This document shows positions 17,233 to 25,230 of a stretch of 32,580 bases of DNA, in pieces. The translations under genes were made by a program, and so were the position numbers. Below the pieces are notes generated by a model that saw nothing but the letters and a program-made list of their open reading frames with translations, ran no database searches and was not told the DNA's origin. Within the stretch, counting starts at the first letter, position 1, and the number at the start of each line of letters is the position of its first letter. Source of the stretch: an uncultured Acidobacteriota bacterium. GTDB taxonomy: Bacteria > Acidobacteriota > Vicinamibacteria > Marinacidobacterales > SMYC01. The stretch spans positions 1-32,580 of the forward strand of contig CAMYKY010000029.1 in the NCBI GenBank assembly GCA_947259165.1. The letters are read 5' to 3'.

Positions 17233-18828
17233 ATGAAGTTCGCGGAGCTCGTGGGTACGTCTGAGCAAATGGCCGCGACGCGCAGTCGCTTGGAAAAAGC
17301 CGACTATCTAGCGGCACTCCTCGGGAAGGCGAGCCTGGAGGAAGTGCCGCTCATTGTGAGCTACCTGTCGGGGAGGATCCCGCAAGGCCGCGTCGGCATC
17401 GGCTACGCGACCCTGGAACCGTTGCGACGCGTGGCTGCAGCGCAAGTGGCGGAGCTCGAGCTTGCCGACTTGAACGCGGCATTCGAGGACCTCCAGTCCG
17501 TTTCGGGGGCGGGATCGAGCCGGCAGCGTATCGAGCTTCTTCGCGAGATGTACTGCAGAGCGACTTCGGCGGAGCAACGTTTTATCGGCCGCCTGCTCGT
17601 CGGCGAAGTTCGCCATGGGTCTCTCGAAGGGATCATGATCGAAGCGGTCGCGAAGGCGACTGAAATTCCTGCGGCGGATGTCCGACGAGCGCTCATGCTC
17701 TCCGCCGATCTGGGTCTCGTCGCGCAAACGTTGATCGCGGACGGCGCCGCTGGACTCGGGCAGTTCGATGTCCAGCTCCTGCGCCCTCTGCAGCCGATGC
17801 TCGCGCAAACGGCGGACGACGTCGACAACGCGCTCGCGACTCTTGGAACCGCGGCGGTCGAGGTCAAGCTCGACGGTGCTCGTATCCAAGTCCACAAATC
17901 CGGCGACGATGTACGCGTCTACACGCGTCGGCTCAATGATGTCAGCCACGCCTGCCCTGAAGTCGTGGAGTCGGTTCGAGCGCTCGACGCGGAAAGCCTC
18001 ATCCTCGATGGTGAGGTCATCGCGCTCAAAAAAGACGGTCGTCCGTACCCGTTCCAAGTCACGATGCGGCGCTTCGGTCGGCGTCTCGACGTGGGTGCGA
18101 TGCGCACCGCTCTCCCGCTGACGTCGGTCTATTTTGATTGCCTGTATCTCGACGGGGAATCTCTTCTCGACATCGGTGCGGAAGAGCGTTTCGCGAAGCT
18201 CCGCTCGGTGCTTCCGGAGGAGCTCGTCGTCCGCCGCATCGTCACCGGCGACAGCGACGAGGCACGGAGTTTCGTCGATGAGGCTCTCGCGGCGGGCCAT
18301 GAAGGGGTCATGGCGAAAGCCCTCGACGCCCCGTACGAAGCCGGCGCACGCGGCAAAGCGTGGCTCAAAGTGAAGTCGGCCCACACGCTCGATCTCGTCG
18401 TGCTCGCGGCCGAATGGGGGAGTGGTCGGCGGAAGGGATGGCTCAGCAATCTCCATCTGGGAGCTCTCGATGCGGACACCGGACGCTTCGTCATGCTGGG
18501 AAAGACGTTCAAAGGCATGACCGACGAGATTCTCACGTGGCAAACGACGAAGCTCCAGGAGATTGAGACGAAGCGCGACGAGTGGACGGTCTATGTGCGC
18601 CCCGAGCTCGTCGTCGAGATGGCCTTCAACGACCTCCAGAAGAGCCCGCACTACCCCGGCGGTCTCGCTCTACGGTTCGCCCGGCTCAAGGCCTACCGCG
18701 ACGATAAACGTCCCGAGGACGCTGACACGATTGCTACGGTGCGCGCTTTTTACCAAAAGCACACCGGCGAGCTGCCCGACGAAGGGGATCGGCAGCTCGA
18801 GCTGTTTCGCGAGACCGACACGTTATGA
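17233..18828 (+). CDS. Archaeal-type ATP-dependent DNA ligase
   Basis: A 531-residue ligase that seals nicks using ATP. The N-terminal DNA-binding region (1-200) is of the archaeal/LigB type. The nucleotidyl-transfer motif I is EVKLDGARI with Lys212; motif III is LILDGEVIAL (from residue 256), IV FDCLYLDGE, and V GHEGVMAKA and AWLKVKS. The C-terminal OB domain ends with LRFARLKAYRDDK and EDADTIATVRAFYQ. No polymerase or nuclease domain is fused, so it is not a LigD. Most bacteria rely on NAD-dependent LigA for replication, so this is probably an accessory repair enzyme. ATG start at 17233 without a clear ribosome site. Its last four bases overlap the HAD phosphatase start (ATGA), which couples the two. 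Confidence 0.93.
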   Translation: MKFAELVGTSEQMAATRSRLEKADYLAALLGKASLEEVPLIVSYLSGRIPQGRVGIGYATLEPLRRVAAAQVAELELADLNAAFEDLQSVSGAGSSRQRIELLREMYCRATSAEQRFIGRLLVGEVRHGSLEGIMIEAVAKATEIPAADVRRALMLSADLGLVAQTLIADGAAGLGQFDVQLLRPLQPMLAQTADDVDNALATLGTAAVEVKLDGARIQVHKSGDDVRVYTRRLNDVSHACPEVVESVRALDAESLILDGEVIALKKDGRPYPFQVTMRRFGRRLDVGAMRTALPLTSVYFDCLYLDGESLLDIGAEERFAKLRSVLPEELVVRRIVTGDSDEARSFVDEALAAGHEGVMAKALDAPYEAGARGKAWLKVKSAHTLDLVVLAAEWGSGRRKGWLSNLHLGALDADTGRFVMLGKTFKGMTDEILTWQTTKLQEIETKRDEWTVYVRPELVVEMAFNDLQKSPHYPGGLALRFARLKAYRDDKRPEDADTIATVRAFYQKHTGELPDEGDRQLELFRETDTL

Positions 18829-19424
18829 CTGACATGCCGCGAGCGATTCTCTTCGACCTCGATGGGGTCCTGATCGACAGCTACCCTGTCTGGTTTCACC
18901 TTCTGAACCACACCGCGACGGAGCTCGGCTACCCGGCGATCTCTGCCGAAGCCTACGAGGCGAGTTGGGGGCAGAGTACGAGGGACGACCGCGATGCGTT
19001 CTTTCCGAACCACGAGGTTTCGGCGGTCGAAGCATTTTACGATGCGCACTACCTGCAACACTTGGAGCATTTGAAGATACCGGAAGAGGTCCCCCGGGTG
19101 TTCGAGCGGCTGACGGAGCGGGGTGTGACGAGTGCAGTGTGCACGAATAGTCAGGCTTCCATCGCGTCTGAAGCGGTGAAACGAGCGGGTGCCACTCCCG
19201 ACTTCATCGTTGGAGGCGACGACGTCGCAAAGGGCAAACCCGCACCCGACATGCTGCTTCGAGCCTGTGAGCTTCTCGAAGTTGGGCCGAGCGACGTCTG
19301 GATGATCGGCGACTCCCGCTACGACCGCGCAGCCGCGGCTGCGGCACAGGTCTACTTCATCGGCGTGCGCATCGACGGCGAAAAGCGCCTCGAGCATCTG
19401 GCCGATTTGCTGGAGCTCATCTAG
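18825..19424 (+). CDS. HAD-superfamily phosphatase (phosphoglycolate-phosphatase-like)
   Basis: A 199-residue soluble hydrolase. Motif I is FDLDGVLID (nucleophile Asp11, acid/base Asp13), motif II is in AVCTNSQ, motif III is the Lys in GKPAPDM, and motif IV is WMIGDSRYDRAAA. The helical cap sits between motifs I and II. It is a C1-cap HAD of the Gph/PhnX kind, acting on a small phosphomonoester. Its coupling to a DNA ligase suggests repair of a damaged phospho-sugar such as 2-phosphoglycolate released from DNA ends; this is inference only. Confidence 0.87.
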   Translation: MTDMPRAILFDLDGVLIDSYPVWFHLLNHTATELGYPAISAEAYEASWGQSTRDDRDAFFPNHEVSAVEAFYDAHYLQHLEHLKIPEEVPRVFERLTERGVTSAVCTNSQASIASEAVKRAGATPDFIVGGDDVAKGKPAPDMLLRACELLEVGPSDVWMIGDSRYDRAAAAAAQVYFIGVRIDGEKRLEHLADLLELI

Positions 19425-19453
19425 TTGAACTCCGTTCGACGGAGCCACCAAGT

Positions 19454-19522
19454 CGAAAAGGGGACAGGTACAATTTATCTTCGAGAAACGAAAGGAGATT
19501 AATTGTACCTGTCCCCTTTTCG
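19454..19522. repeat. REP/RAYT-like inverted repeat, 22-bp perfect arms
   Basis: Arms 19454-19475 and 19501-19522 are exact reverse complements, starting CGAAAAGGGGACAGGTACAA. Past one T-T mismatch the pairing continues for 4 more bp (19477-19480 with 19496-19499), leaving a small loop. I recall the GGGGACAGGTAC palindrome as a dispersed element in many bacteria, often near Y1-type (RAYT) transposases. No transposase is in the window. Lying 30 bases after the HAD stop, it can also serve as a transcription end. Confidence 0.8.
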
Positions 19523-19625
19523 CTGGCCTCGAATCGAGGGACACGTTGCGGCGATGTTGCGACGACGGTGGAGCGTGGGCAACCGGAGTGCTCATCTCGT
19601 CTTGGTAGTGACATAATCCCGGCGC

Positions 19626-21119
19626 GTGGAATCCGTACGTCTCTCTGCCCTCGACCTGACGATCGTCGTCGTGTATCTCGTCGCGGTCACAGCCTTCGGC
19701 CTGTGGGCTAGCCGCGGCATCCGTACGAGCAAAGACTTCTTCCTTGCCGGACGCTCGCTTCCCTGGTGGGCGGCGGGAATGTCCATGGTGGTGTCGGACA
19801 TCGGCGCGAAGGACATGATTGGGCTCGCCGGCGATGCCTATCGCTACGGCATCGTGATGATGAATTTCGACTTCGTGGGGTGCACGCTCCCGCTTCTTGT
19901 CGCGGCGTTCCTGTTCATCCCGTTTTTTTGGGACTCCGAGGTCTACACGATCCCGGAGTATCTCGGTCGGCGCTATAACACCGCGGTGCGGACGTTTTTC
20001 GCCGTCATTTGGGCGTTTTTCATGGTCGGGACGATCGCGACGATTCTTGTCAGCGCCGCGGCAATGTTCGAGGGTCTTCTCGGGTGGTCATTCTGGCTGT
20101 CGGTTGGGGTGACTTGTGTTCTTGTCGGTTTGTATACCGTCTCGGGCGGGCTCCGTGCGGTGGTGTACACCGACGTCGTCTCTTGCGTCGTCTTGATCGC
20201 TGGTGCGGGTCTCATGTGTTTTATTGGCATCAACGAAGTCGGGGGCTTTAGTGCTTTGGCGGACAGCGTTTCGACGCAGACGTGGACGGCCGATCACTAT
20301 GATCTGCTTCCGTCCACGACGCACGAAGCCTATCCTTGGCCGGCGGTTGTCCTCGGCCTCGGGTTCGTTCTCGGTCCCGCGTATTGGATCGGTAATCAGG
20401 CGATCGTCCAGCGGACGCTTGGAACTAAGAGTGCCCGTGACGCCCGCGCGTCCTACGTGTTGTGCGCGGTCATCAAACTCGTCTTTCCGATTCTGTTGGT
20501 GCTGCCGGGTCTTTTGGCCATCGCTTTGTTCGCAGGCGAGCTCGGGCCGCCGACCGAGAACTGGAACGCGAACCAGGTTCTTCCGCTCATGGTGGCGCGG
20601 CTCGTGCCCAAAGGCGCGATGGGTTTGTTGATGGGAGCGTTTGTCGCTGGGGTGATGGCGAACCTCGACTCTTACATCAACTCGGCGAGCACGCTCCTGG
20701 TGACGGACATTTATCGACCCTTCATCAACCCGAAGGCATCCGACGAGCGCTGCCTCGCTCTCGGTCGGATCGTCGTCGTCGTTCTTCTGGTGGGCGGCGC
20801 TCTTCTCAGCTTCGAAGTCAAGACTCGCTTCGCGTCGGTCTTCGAGGCGTTTCAGACGTTCCTATCGTTTTTCCAGGGCGCTTTGTTCGCGCTGCTGTTG
20901 TTCGGCATGCTGACGCGAAAGGCAACTCCTGCGGGGGGTGTCGCCGGCATGCTCGTAGGCGTTGCGATGGCCGCGGTCCTCAGCGCGGCGGGAACGCTCT
21001 TCTTGTGGACCGCGTGGTGGTCGTTTGTGGCGGCCTCGGTTGTTCTGATTGCTGTCAGCGCCTTTACTGAGGCGAAACCCGAGGACGAGCTTCGTGGCCT
21101 CGTGTGCTGGGTCAAGTGA
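19626..21119 (+). CDS. Sodium:solute symporter (SSS/SGLT family)
   Basis: A 497-residue permease with about 13 TM helices. Family marks are DFFLAGRSLPWWAAGMSMVVSD in TM1/2, VSGGLRAVVYTDVV mid-protein, GNQAIVQRTLGTKSARDARAS and a conserved region around FVAGVMANLDSYINSASTL. It imports a sugar, organic acid or similar solute with Na+; the substrate cannot be assigned. GTG start at 19626. A CATAAT ends 8 bases upstream and no ribosome site is visible, so the message may be leaderless. The stop codon overlaps the start of a small membrane protein by one base. Confidence 0.9.
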   Translation: MESVRLSALDLTIVVVYLVAVTAFGLWASRGIRTSKDFFLAGRSLPWWAAGMSMVVSDIGAKDMIGLAGDAYRYGIVMMNFDFVGCTLPLLVAAFLFIPFFWDSEVYTIPEYLGRRYNTAVRTFFAVIWAFFMVGTIATILVSAAAMFEGLLGWSFWLSVGVTCVLVGLYTVSGGLRAVVYTDVVSCVVLIAGAGLMCFIGINEVGGFSALADSVSTQTWTADHYDLLPSTTHEAYPWPAVVLGLGFVLGPAYWIGNQAIVQRTLGTKSARDARASYVLCAVIKLVFPILLVLPGLLAIALFAGELGPPTENWNANQVLPLMVARLVPKGAMGLLMGAFVAGVMANLDSYINSASTLLVTDIYRPFINPKASDERCLALGRIVVVVLLVGGALLSFEVKTRFASVFEAFQTFLSFFQGALFALLLFGMLTRKATPAGGVAGMLVGVAMAAVLSAAGTLFLWTAWWSFVAASVVLIAVSAFTEAKPEDELRGLVCWVK

Positions 21120-21292
21120 TGGGAAGTGCCATCGTCATTGTCGCGTATCTGGCAGTACTGGCCGTGATTTTGTTCCCGCCGAGCAAGCTGCGCACGGAAG
21201 AGGTGACAAAACCCCCGTGGTGGCGCGATGTGCGCTTCTGGGCTTCAGTGGTGGTCGTGGCCCAAATAGCGGTCTACGCCACCTGGGGATAG
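21119..21292 (+). CDS. Small membrane protein coupled to the SSS symporter
   Basis: A 57-residue protein with two hydrophobic helices: MGSAIVIVAYLAVLAVILF, and WASVVVVAQIAVYATWG at the C-terminus. A charged, Trp-rich turn (KLRTEEVTKPPWWRDVRF) joins them. The ATG at 21119 shares its A with the symporter's TGA, the arrangement of a coupled subunit. Small partners are known for some NSS and SSS transporters, so this is probably an accessory subunit of the symporter. A longer in-frame start at 21104 is possible but would lie inside the symporter gene. Confidence 0.72.
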   Translation: MGSAIVIVAYLAVLAVILFPPSKLRTEEVTKPPWWRDVRFWASVVVVAQIAVYATWG

Positions 21293-21340
21293 CGATACGT
21301 GCGGCGAAATGAATTGGAGGCAGGCGTGAAGCTGTTGTCT

Positions 21341-23926
21341 CTAGCCCGCGCGCAACGTCAGTGCGTCGAGGTGTTGGAGCACGTTCCCAGCTCGTTCTTG
21401 AAACTCGTGCGCGGTTTGAGCTCGCCGGCTCGAATCCCGGGCGAGGGCGTTGTCGAAGAACTCGGCGACGGCGTCGTCGACGTCTGGAAACACCGTGCGG
21501 ATGTCGTTCACTTCACCGTCGAGGATTCGCTGACGGAGGCCGGTCGTATTCTCGAGACCGAGAGGGTGATGACCACTCACAGCCTCGAACATCAGCACGG
21601 CCAGCGCCCACAGATCGAAAAGCGGTCCAGGCTCTCCGCCGTTTGCAGCCTCTGGTGACAGGTAGACCGGTGTTCCGATGGCACATCGAGTGGCCGTGAG
21701 CTCGGTCAGGGCGCTCACGGGAACGTCGTCCAAATTGTCGTAGTGGGGAGCGTCCTGGCTCGACAGACGGGAATCCCCGAGGATTTTCGCGAGGCCGAAG
21801 TCCAACAGTTTCGGTACGCCGGAATGCGTGTACCCGACGTTACTCGGCTTGATGTCTCGGTGCAAAATGCCCGCATCGTGCAGCACGCCAAGGACCCCCG
21901 AAAGCGTCGCTCCAAGCTCGAAGACTTCTTCCACGCTCGGCTTTCGTGTCGCGAGCCGCGTCATCAGTGTGCCGCCCTCGAGAAGCTCGACGATGAGAAG
22001 CGGCGAGCCGCGCCAACTCTCGACGCCGTAGATGAGCGCGAGGTTCGCGTGGCTGACCGAGGCCATCGCGCGTGCTTCACGACGCAGACGGGACGCGAGA
22101 TCCATCGACAAGCGAGGCAGCGTCTTCATCGCGACGCGCCGGCCGAGAACGAGGTCCACTGCGCGGTATACGATGCCCATGCCACCGGCGCCGAGGCGTT
22201 GCTCGAGTCGAAACTTCGAAAACAGCACGTACGGAACGGCGGCTCGGTCGAGTGGGCCCTCACAGTGGACGCAGTTCTCGGCGTCCGACGGCAGCACCCG
22301 TGTGCACGACTTGCATTCGAGTGCGAACTCCACCGCTTCCGTCGATAGGGTCTTGTCGTCGCTGGGCCAATCGCCCGCAGAGCTGATCTTGATCCGATTC
22401 TCGAGCGTCAACGCGGCGGAGCCCGCGATCGTTGACAGCAGGAGACGATCTTCACGAGAGAACGGGCGCTCACTCTTTTTGGTCCCGAGAGCGGCGATCC
22501 CGACGAGGGTTCCGTCGGAGCATATGAACGGCACCAGCAATCGGAAGCCGGCCGCGCGAAGCCACTGCTGATCGTCGTCGGGCAACCTGCCGATGGCCGA
22601 GTGATCGAGACTCCAGTCTATCTCGAGCGGTTGCTCCTGTGCGCTAACCAACATCGCCAAGGGTGACGCCAACGTGACGCATCGAGGGTCGGTGTCGCTG
22701 CGCAGCTCCGCGTTCGTCGGGTCGAGGACGAAGATGGAGATGCGCTCGAGATGGAGGGCGCGATCGATCTCCCGCGACAAAAGATCTGCCAACTCCCATG
22801 GGCTCGTAGCGCGGCGGCTGCCCTCGACCAGGCTCATGAGGATCTGCCGTGCGTCGTAGTGCTCACGGAAAAACCTTCTGTCGACCGACGCCAGAACGTT
22901 CTGCCGCATTTGCACCATCACCAAACCCGCCAGGGTCGCGAAAATCAGGACGAGGGGCCCAGTACCGGATGAACCGGACAAGAGCTCAACGATCGTCTCA
23001 TCGCGGTTGCGATAGACGTAGAAGACCAGGGCTGCGAACGGAATCGTCGTGGCTGCCATGACGGCGGAGCGCGCGAGCGCATACTGAAGTGCTTGGCGAA
23101 CCACTAGCCTGACGTCGAGGACGTGATTGACCAAGACCGAATAAGCCGTCGTGACCGGAATGGTCAGTGTCGCGAGGCGTACAACGTAGTTGATCCACTC
23201 TTGTGCGGGCGCATCGATCCAGGCGCGCAGCGACGGTGACGCGCCCTTCAATAGGACGACGATAAAAAAGGGAATCGAGCCGACAACGATACCCGCCACG
23301 AAGAGGGCAACGCGGTTTCGTTCAGAACGCGGTGCGGTTCGAATCGAAGCGACGGCGAACCCGAATGCCGGTATGGTGAGTCCGATCACCGCCAGCCAGA
23401 AGTACAGGTAGATGCGTGGGCCGGGTGCAAGCAACTCGCTAATTGGCCCCGACGCGAGCAAGGGCGCGGCGTTCACGACGAAGAGCACGAGAGCGCATCC
23501 TGCCGATAGCATCGTTCCCGCCCCTGTCAGCCAGTGCTGTTGCGACGATCGCGGGAAACTCCGAAAGAACAGCCAGAAACAAAGAGGCAGGAACGTGTCG
23601 GGGTGCAAGTGCGTGAGCACATGGATTGCCCCATCGGTCCACGCGCCTGAGCCCACGAGTCGTGCGAACAGTCGATCGGATGGGACGGCGGCGACGAGAG
23701 CGAACGCGGTGCCAAGCCACAGCGCACGCGGGTCGCGCTCTCGATTGTGAATGAGAAGAGCTGCGATCGTACCGTACACGAGCATATGGAGCACGCCGAA
23801 CCCCGAGGGCACTGATGAGGAGCCCGGGCCGAGTGCGGCGATTGAGGATGCGGCCGGTGTCGCGAGGTACCCGGCGACGCCGAACACGATCTTCAGCGCC
23901 GCCAGTCCCAGTAGCAAGTTGCTCAC
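21341..23926 (-). CDS. Sensor Ser/Thr kinase: 7TM, GAF, zinc ribbon, kinase
   Basis: An 861-residue membrane receptor kinase. Residues 1-340 hold about nine hydrophobic segments ending in LVNHVLDVRLVVRQALQYAL, a pattern seen at the end of ComP-like histidine-kinase sensor regions. A GAF domain covers about 360-510. A zinc ribbon has CKSC at 538-541 and CVHC at 552-555. The kinase domain covers about 571-845, with GAGGMGIVY, Lys601 in AMKT, HRDIKPSN (Asp691), DFG at 709-711 and SPEA in place of APE. The catalytic set is complete. GTG at 23926 is the only start after an upstream stop. The histone-fold protein gene ends 45 bases upstream on the same strand, so an operon is likely. Signal and substrates are unknown. 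Confidence 0.88.
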   Translation of the reverse strand: MSNLLLGLAALKIVFGVAGYLATPAASSIAALGPGSSSVPSGFGVLHMLVYGTIAALLIHNRERDPRALWLGTAFALVAAVPSDRLFARLVGSGAWTDGAIHVLTHLHPDTFLPLCFWLFFRSFPRSSQQHWLTGAGTMLSAGCALVLFVVNAAPLLASGPISELLAPGPRIYLYFWLAVIGLTIPAFGFAVASIRTAPRSERNRVALFVAGIVVGSIPFFIVVLLKGASPSLRAWIDAPAQEWINYVVRLATLTIPVTTAYSVLVNHVLDVRLVVRQALQYALARSAVMAATTIPFAALVFYVYRNRDETIVELLSGSSGTGPLVLIFATLAGLVMVQMRQNVLASVDRRFFREHYDARQILMSLVEGSRRATSPWELADLLSREIDRALHLERISIFVLDPTNAELRSDTDPRCVTLASPLAMLVSAQEQPLEIDWSLDHSAIGRLPDDDQQWLRAAGFRLLVPFICSDGTLVGIAALGTKKSERPFSREDRLLLSTIAGSAALTLENRIKISSAGDWPSDDKTLSTEAVEFALECKSCTRVLPSDAENCVHCEGPLDRAAVPYVLFSKFRLEQRLGAGGMGIVYRAVDLVLGRRVAMKTLPRLSMDLASRLRREARAMASVSHANLALIYGVESWRGSPLLIVELLEGGTLMTRLATRKPSVEEVFELGATLSGVLGVLHDAGILHRDIKPSNVGYTHSGVPKLLDFGLAKILGDSRLSSQDAPHYDNLDDVPVSALTELTATRCAIGTPVYLSPEAANGGEPGPLFDLWALAVLMFEAVSGHHPLGLENTTGLRQRILDGEVNDIRTVFPDVDDAVAEFFDNALARDSSRRAQTAHEFQERAGNVLQHLDALTLRAG

Positions 23927-23971
23927 GGTTACGCCCGTCGTTTGGCCAAGGCCTCGGCGCGTAGCCGACCG

Positions 23972-24331
23972 TTAACCTTGTGCACGCAGCTTTTCCAACA
24001 GTTCGAAAACCGGCGGGAGCAAAGGACAGGGCATTTTGTCGATCGCTATCCGAAGATCGGACGCTGCGATGGTCGCTCGTCCTTTCTGACGAGCCAGTGT
24101 TTGCGCGTACCATCCGAGTCCGTTCGCGTACGCGAGCATCGCGAGGCGATGTTGGCGGTAGTGTTTGAGATGGTGCTTGAATCTGGGTTTGAAGAAGGCG
24201 CGGAGTAGTCGGCTCGCTTTCGTGGTGATCGTGACCCCGCCCGCTCCGTGGCCGAACGCCATCGCGGTCTGAACGACGAGATCCTCCACGCCGATTTGGT
24301 CTTTTGCGGCTGTTTTGCTCTGCTCTGCCAT
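23972..24331 (-). CDS. Small basic protein with histone-fold signature
   Basis: A 119-residue protein beginning MAEQSKTAAKDQIG. The ATG at 24331 follows GGGAG; a longer frame to 24364 lacks a site. After a 35-residue N-terminus comes a basic region (KASRLLRAFFKPRFKHHLK), then a long helix, HYRQHRLAMLAYANGLGWYA, continuing QTLARQ. Next come KGRATIAASDLRIAIDKM and a final helix. GRATIAASDLRIAI lines up without gaps with the archaeal histone block GRKTIKAEDIELAV, including the Arg and Asp that form the histone-fold clamp, and the preceding LAR also matches. Helix lengths fit alpha1-L1-alpha2-L2-alpha3. DNA binding is therefore plausible. An unrelated helical protein remains possible. It is co-directional with the downstream sensor kinase. 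Confidence 0.6.
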   Translation of the reverse strand: MAEQSKTAAKDQIGVEDLVVQTAMAFGHGAGGVTITTKASRLLRAFFKPRFKHHLKHYRQHRLAMLAYANGLGWYAQTLARQKGRATIAASDLRIAIDKMPCPLLPPVFELLEKLRAQG

Positions 24332-24556
24332 ATGTGTGCTCCCTTCGAGCGCTTGGCGCCCCAATGACGAATCACTGAAACGGTTTCGCGGAGTCTATCG
24401 ACAACGAGCTCGGCTGTAAACAACGGACAGGAAAAGACTTCCTGCCATGGTTTCTTTGACAAGTTCTCCCCCGTGGTGGATGCGTGTTGGTCCACCGCGA
24501 CCCTCAGAATCTGTGCTTCCGCTCTACTAGACGGAGGGATTTCGGGTTTTCTCAGT

Positions 24557-24587
24557 CGGGAACGGGAACGGGAACGGGAACGGGGGG
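24557..24587 (+). repeat. Hexanucleotide tandem repeat (CGGGAA)4, G-quadruplex-capable
   Basis: Four CGGGAA units at 24557-24580 are followed by C and six G. Five G-runs with three-base loops meet the G-quadruplex pattern on the + strand. It lies between the hypothetical gene ending at 24608 and the histone-fold gene starting at 24331, both minus strand, so it falls in the non-coding spacer or 5' leader of the latter. The remainder of this 276-base spacer shows nothing I recognise. Confidence 0.7.
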
Positions 24588-24607
24588 TAGTGCTTTGGGG
24601 TGGACTT

Positions 24608-25135
24608 TCAGTTACGGCGCTGCCGGGACCAGTGGTCTTCGGGGCTTTCGAGTTGGCTTCCGTTGCCGAGCTGCAGGGTCTCGAAGATGCGCTCCCAACA
24701 CGGAAGCGCCCATGAGGCGTCATCGGCCCAGTAGTAGAAGGTGACGAGGACCTGAAACAAACCGTTGGAGCCGAGAAGCCAGCGGCCGTGGGCATCGGCG
24801 GCGTTACCGGTGCGCTTGTCGATCGAGGGGTACGAATAGTCGGTCCAGGCGAAGCGTCGATTCGCATCGGAAGTCGATTCGATTTCGGGTCGAGAGCCCG
24901 CCTCGGGAATGTGCGTGAGGAGCTGTTGCAACAGGCGATCGGCGGCGACGTTCGACGCCTCGGTTGGGACCTTGGTGTAGGAGACCTCGAGGCGGCACGA
25001 CTCCGTAGGATCGCTCAACGTTATGTAGCCCTCTTTGCTGCGGGTCACGGTCCAATCGACTGGGTAGAGAAACTCCACGTTGCCGCGGTCGAGAACGACG
25101 ATTTTTTCTCTCATTTTGGAGGCTAAGTTTAGCAT
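24608..25135 (-). CDS. Hypothetical soluble protein
   Basis: A 175-residue protein that I do not recognise. It begins MLNLASKMREKIVVLDRGNV and contains VEFLYPVDWTVTRSKEGYIT, LEVSYTKVPTEASNVAADRL and a Trp-rich C-terminal half (FYYWADDASWALPCWERIFE). The first part resembles DUF1795/PsbP-like 'P-x-W-x-v' domains in broad outline only. No signal peptide is seen. The start may be 25135 or the Met at 25114; neither has a clear ribosome site. It is divergent from the FHA gene. Confidence 0.6.
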   Translation of the reverse strand: MLNLASKMREKIVVLDRGNVEFLYPVDWTVTRSKEGYITLSDPTESCRLEVSYTKVPTEASNVAADRLLQQLLTHIPEAGSRPEIESTSDANRRFAWTDYSYPSIDKRTGNAADAHGRWLLGSNGLFQVLVTFYYWADDASWALPCWERIFETLQLGNGSQLESPEDHWSRQRRN

Positions 25136-25230
25136 GCGCGATTTTTGGTGCTAGCGGTCACTGAAACCGGAAGGTGTTTCCGTCCATAACTAGTGAGTTC
25201 CGTTAAATCGATAGGTTGGGGAGAACGCCG

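Noticed and set aside
17308..18651. Long minus-strand frame of 447 codons
   Set aside because: It lies wholly opposite the DNA ligase gene, has no family motifs and is rich in Arg/Glu/His as mirror frames of GC-rich genes are.
17233..18828. LigD-type NHEJ ligase
   Set aside because: No polymerase or 3'-phosphoesterase domain, and no ku gene nearby; the N-terminus is of the archaeal/LigB type.
24557..24587. Start of a CRISPR array
   Set aside because: A simple hexamer tandem without spacers; no cas genes.
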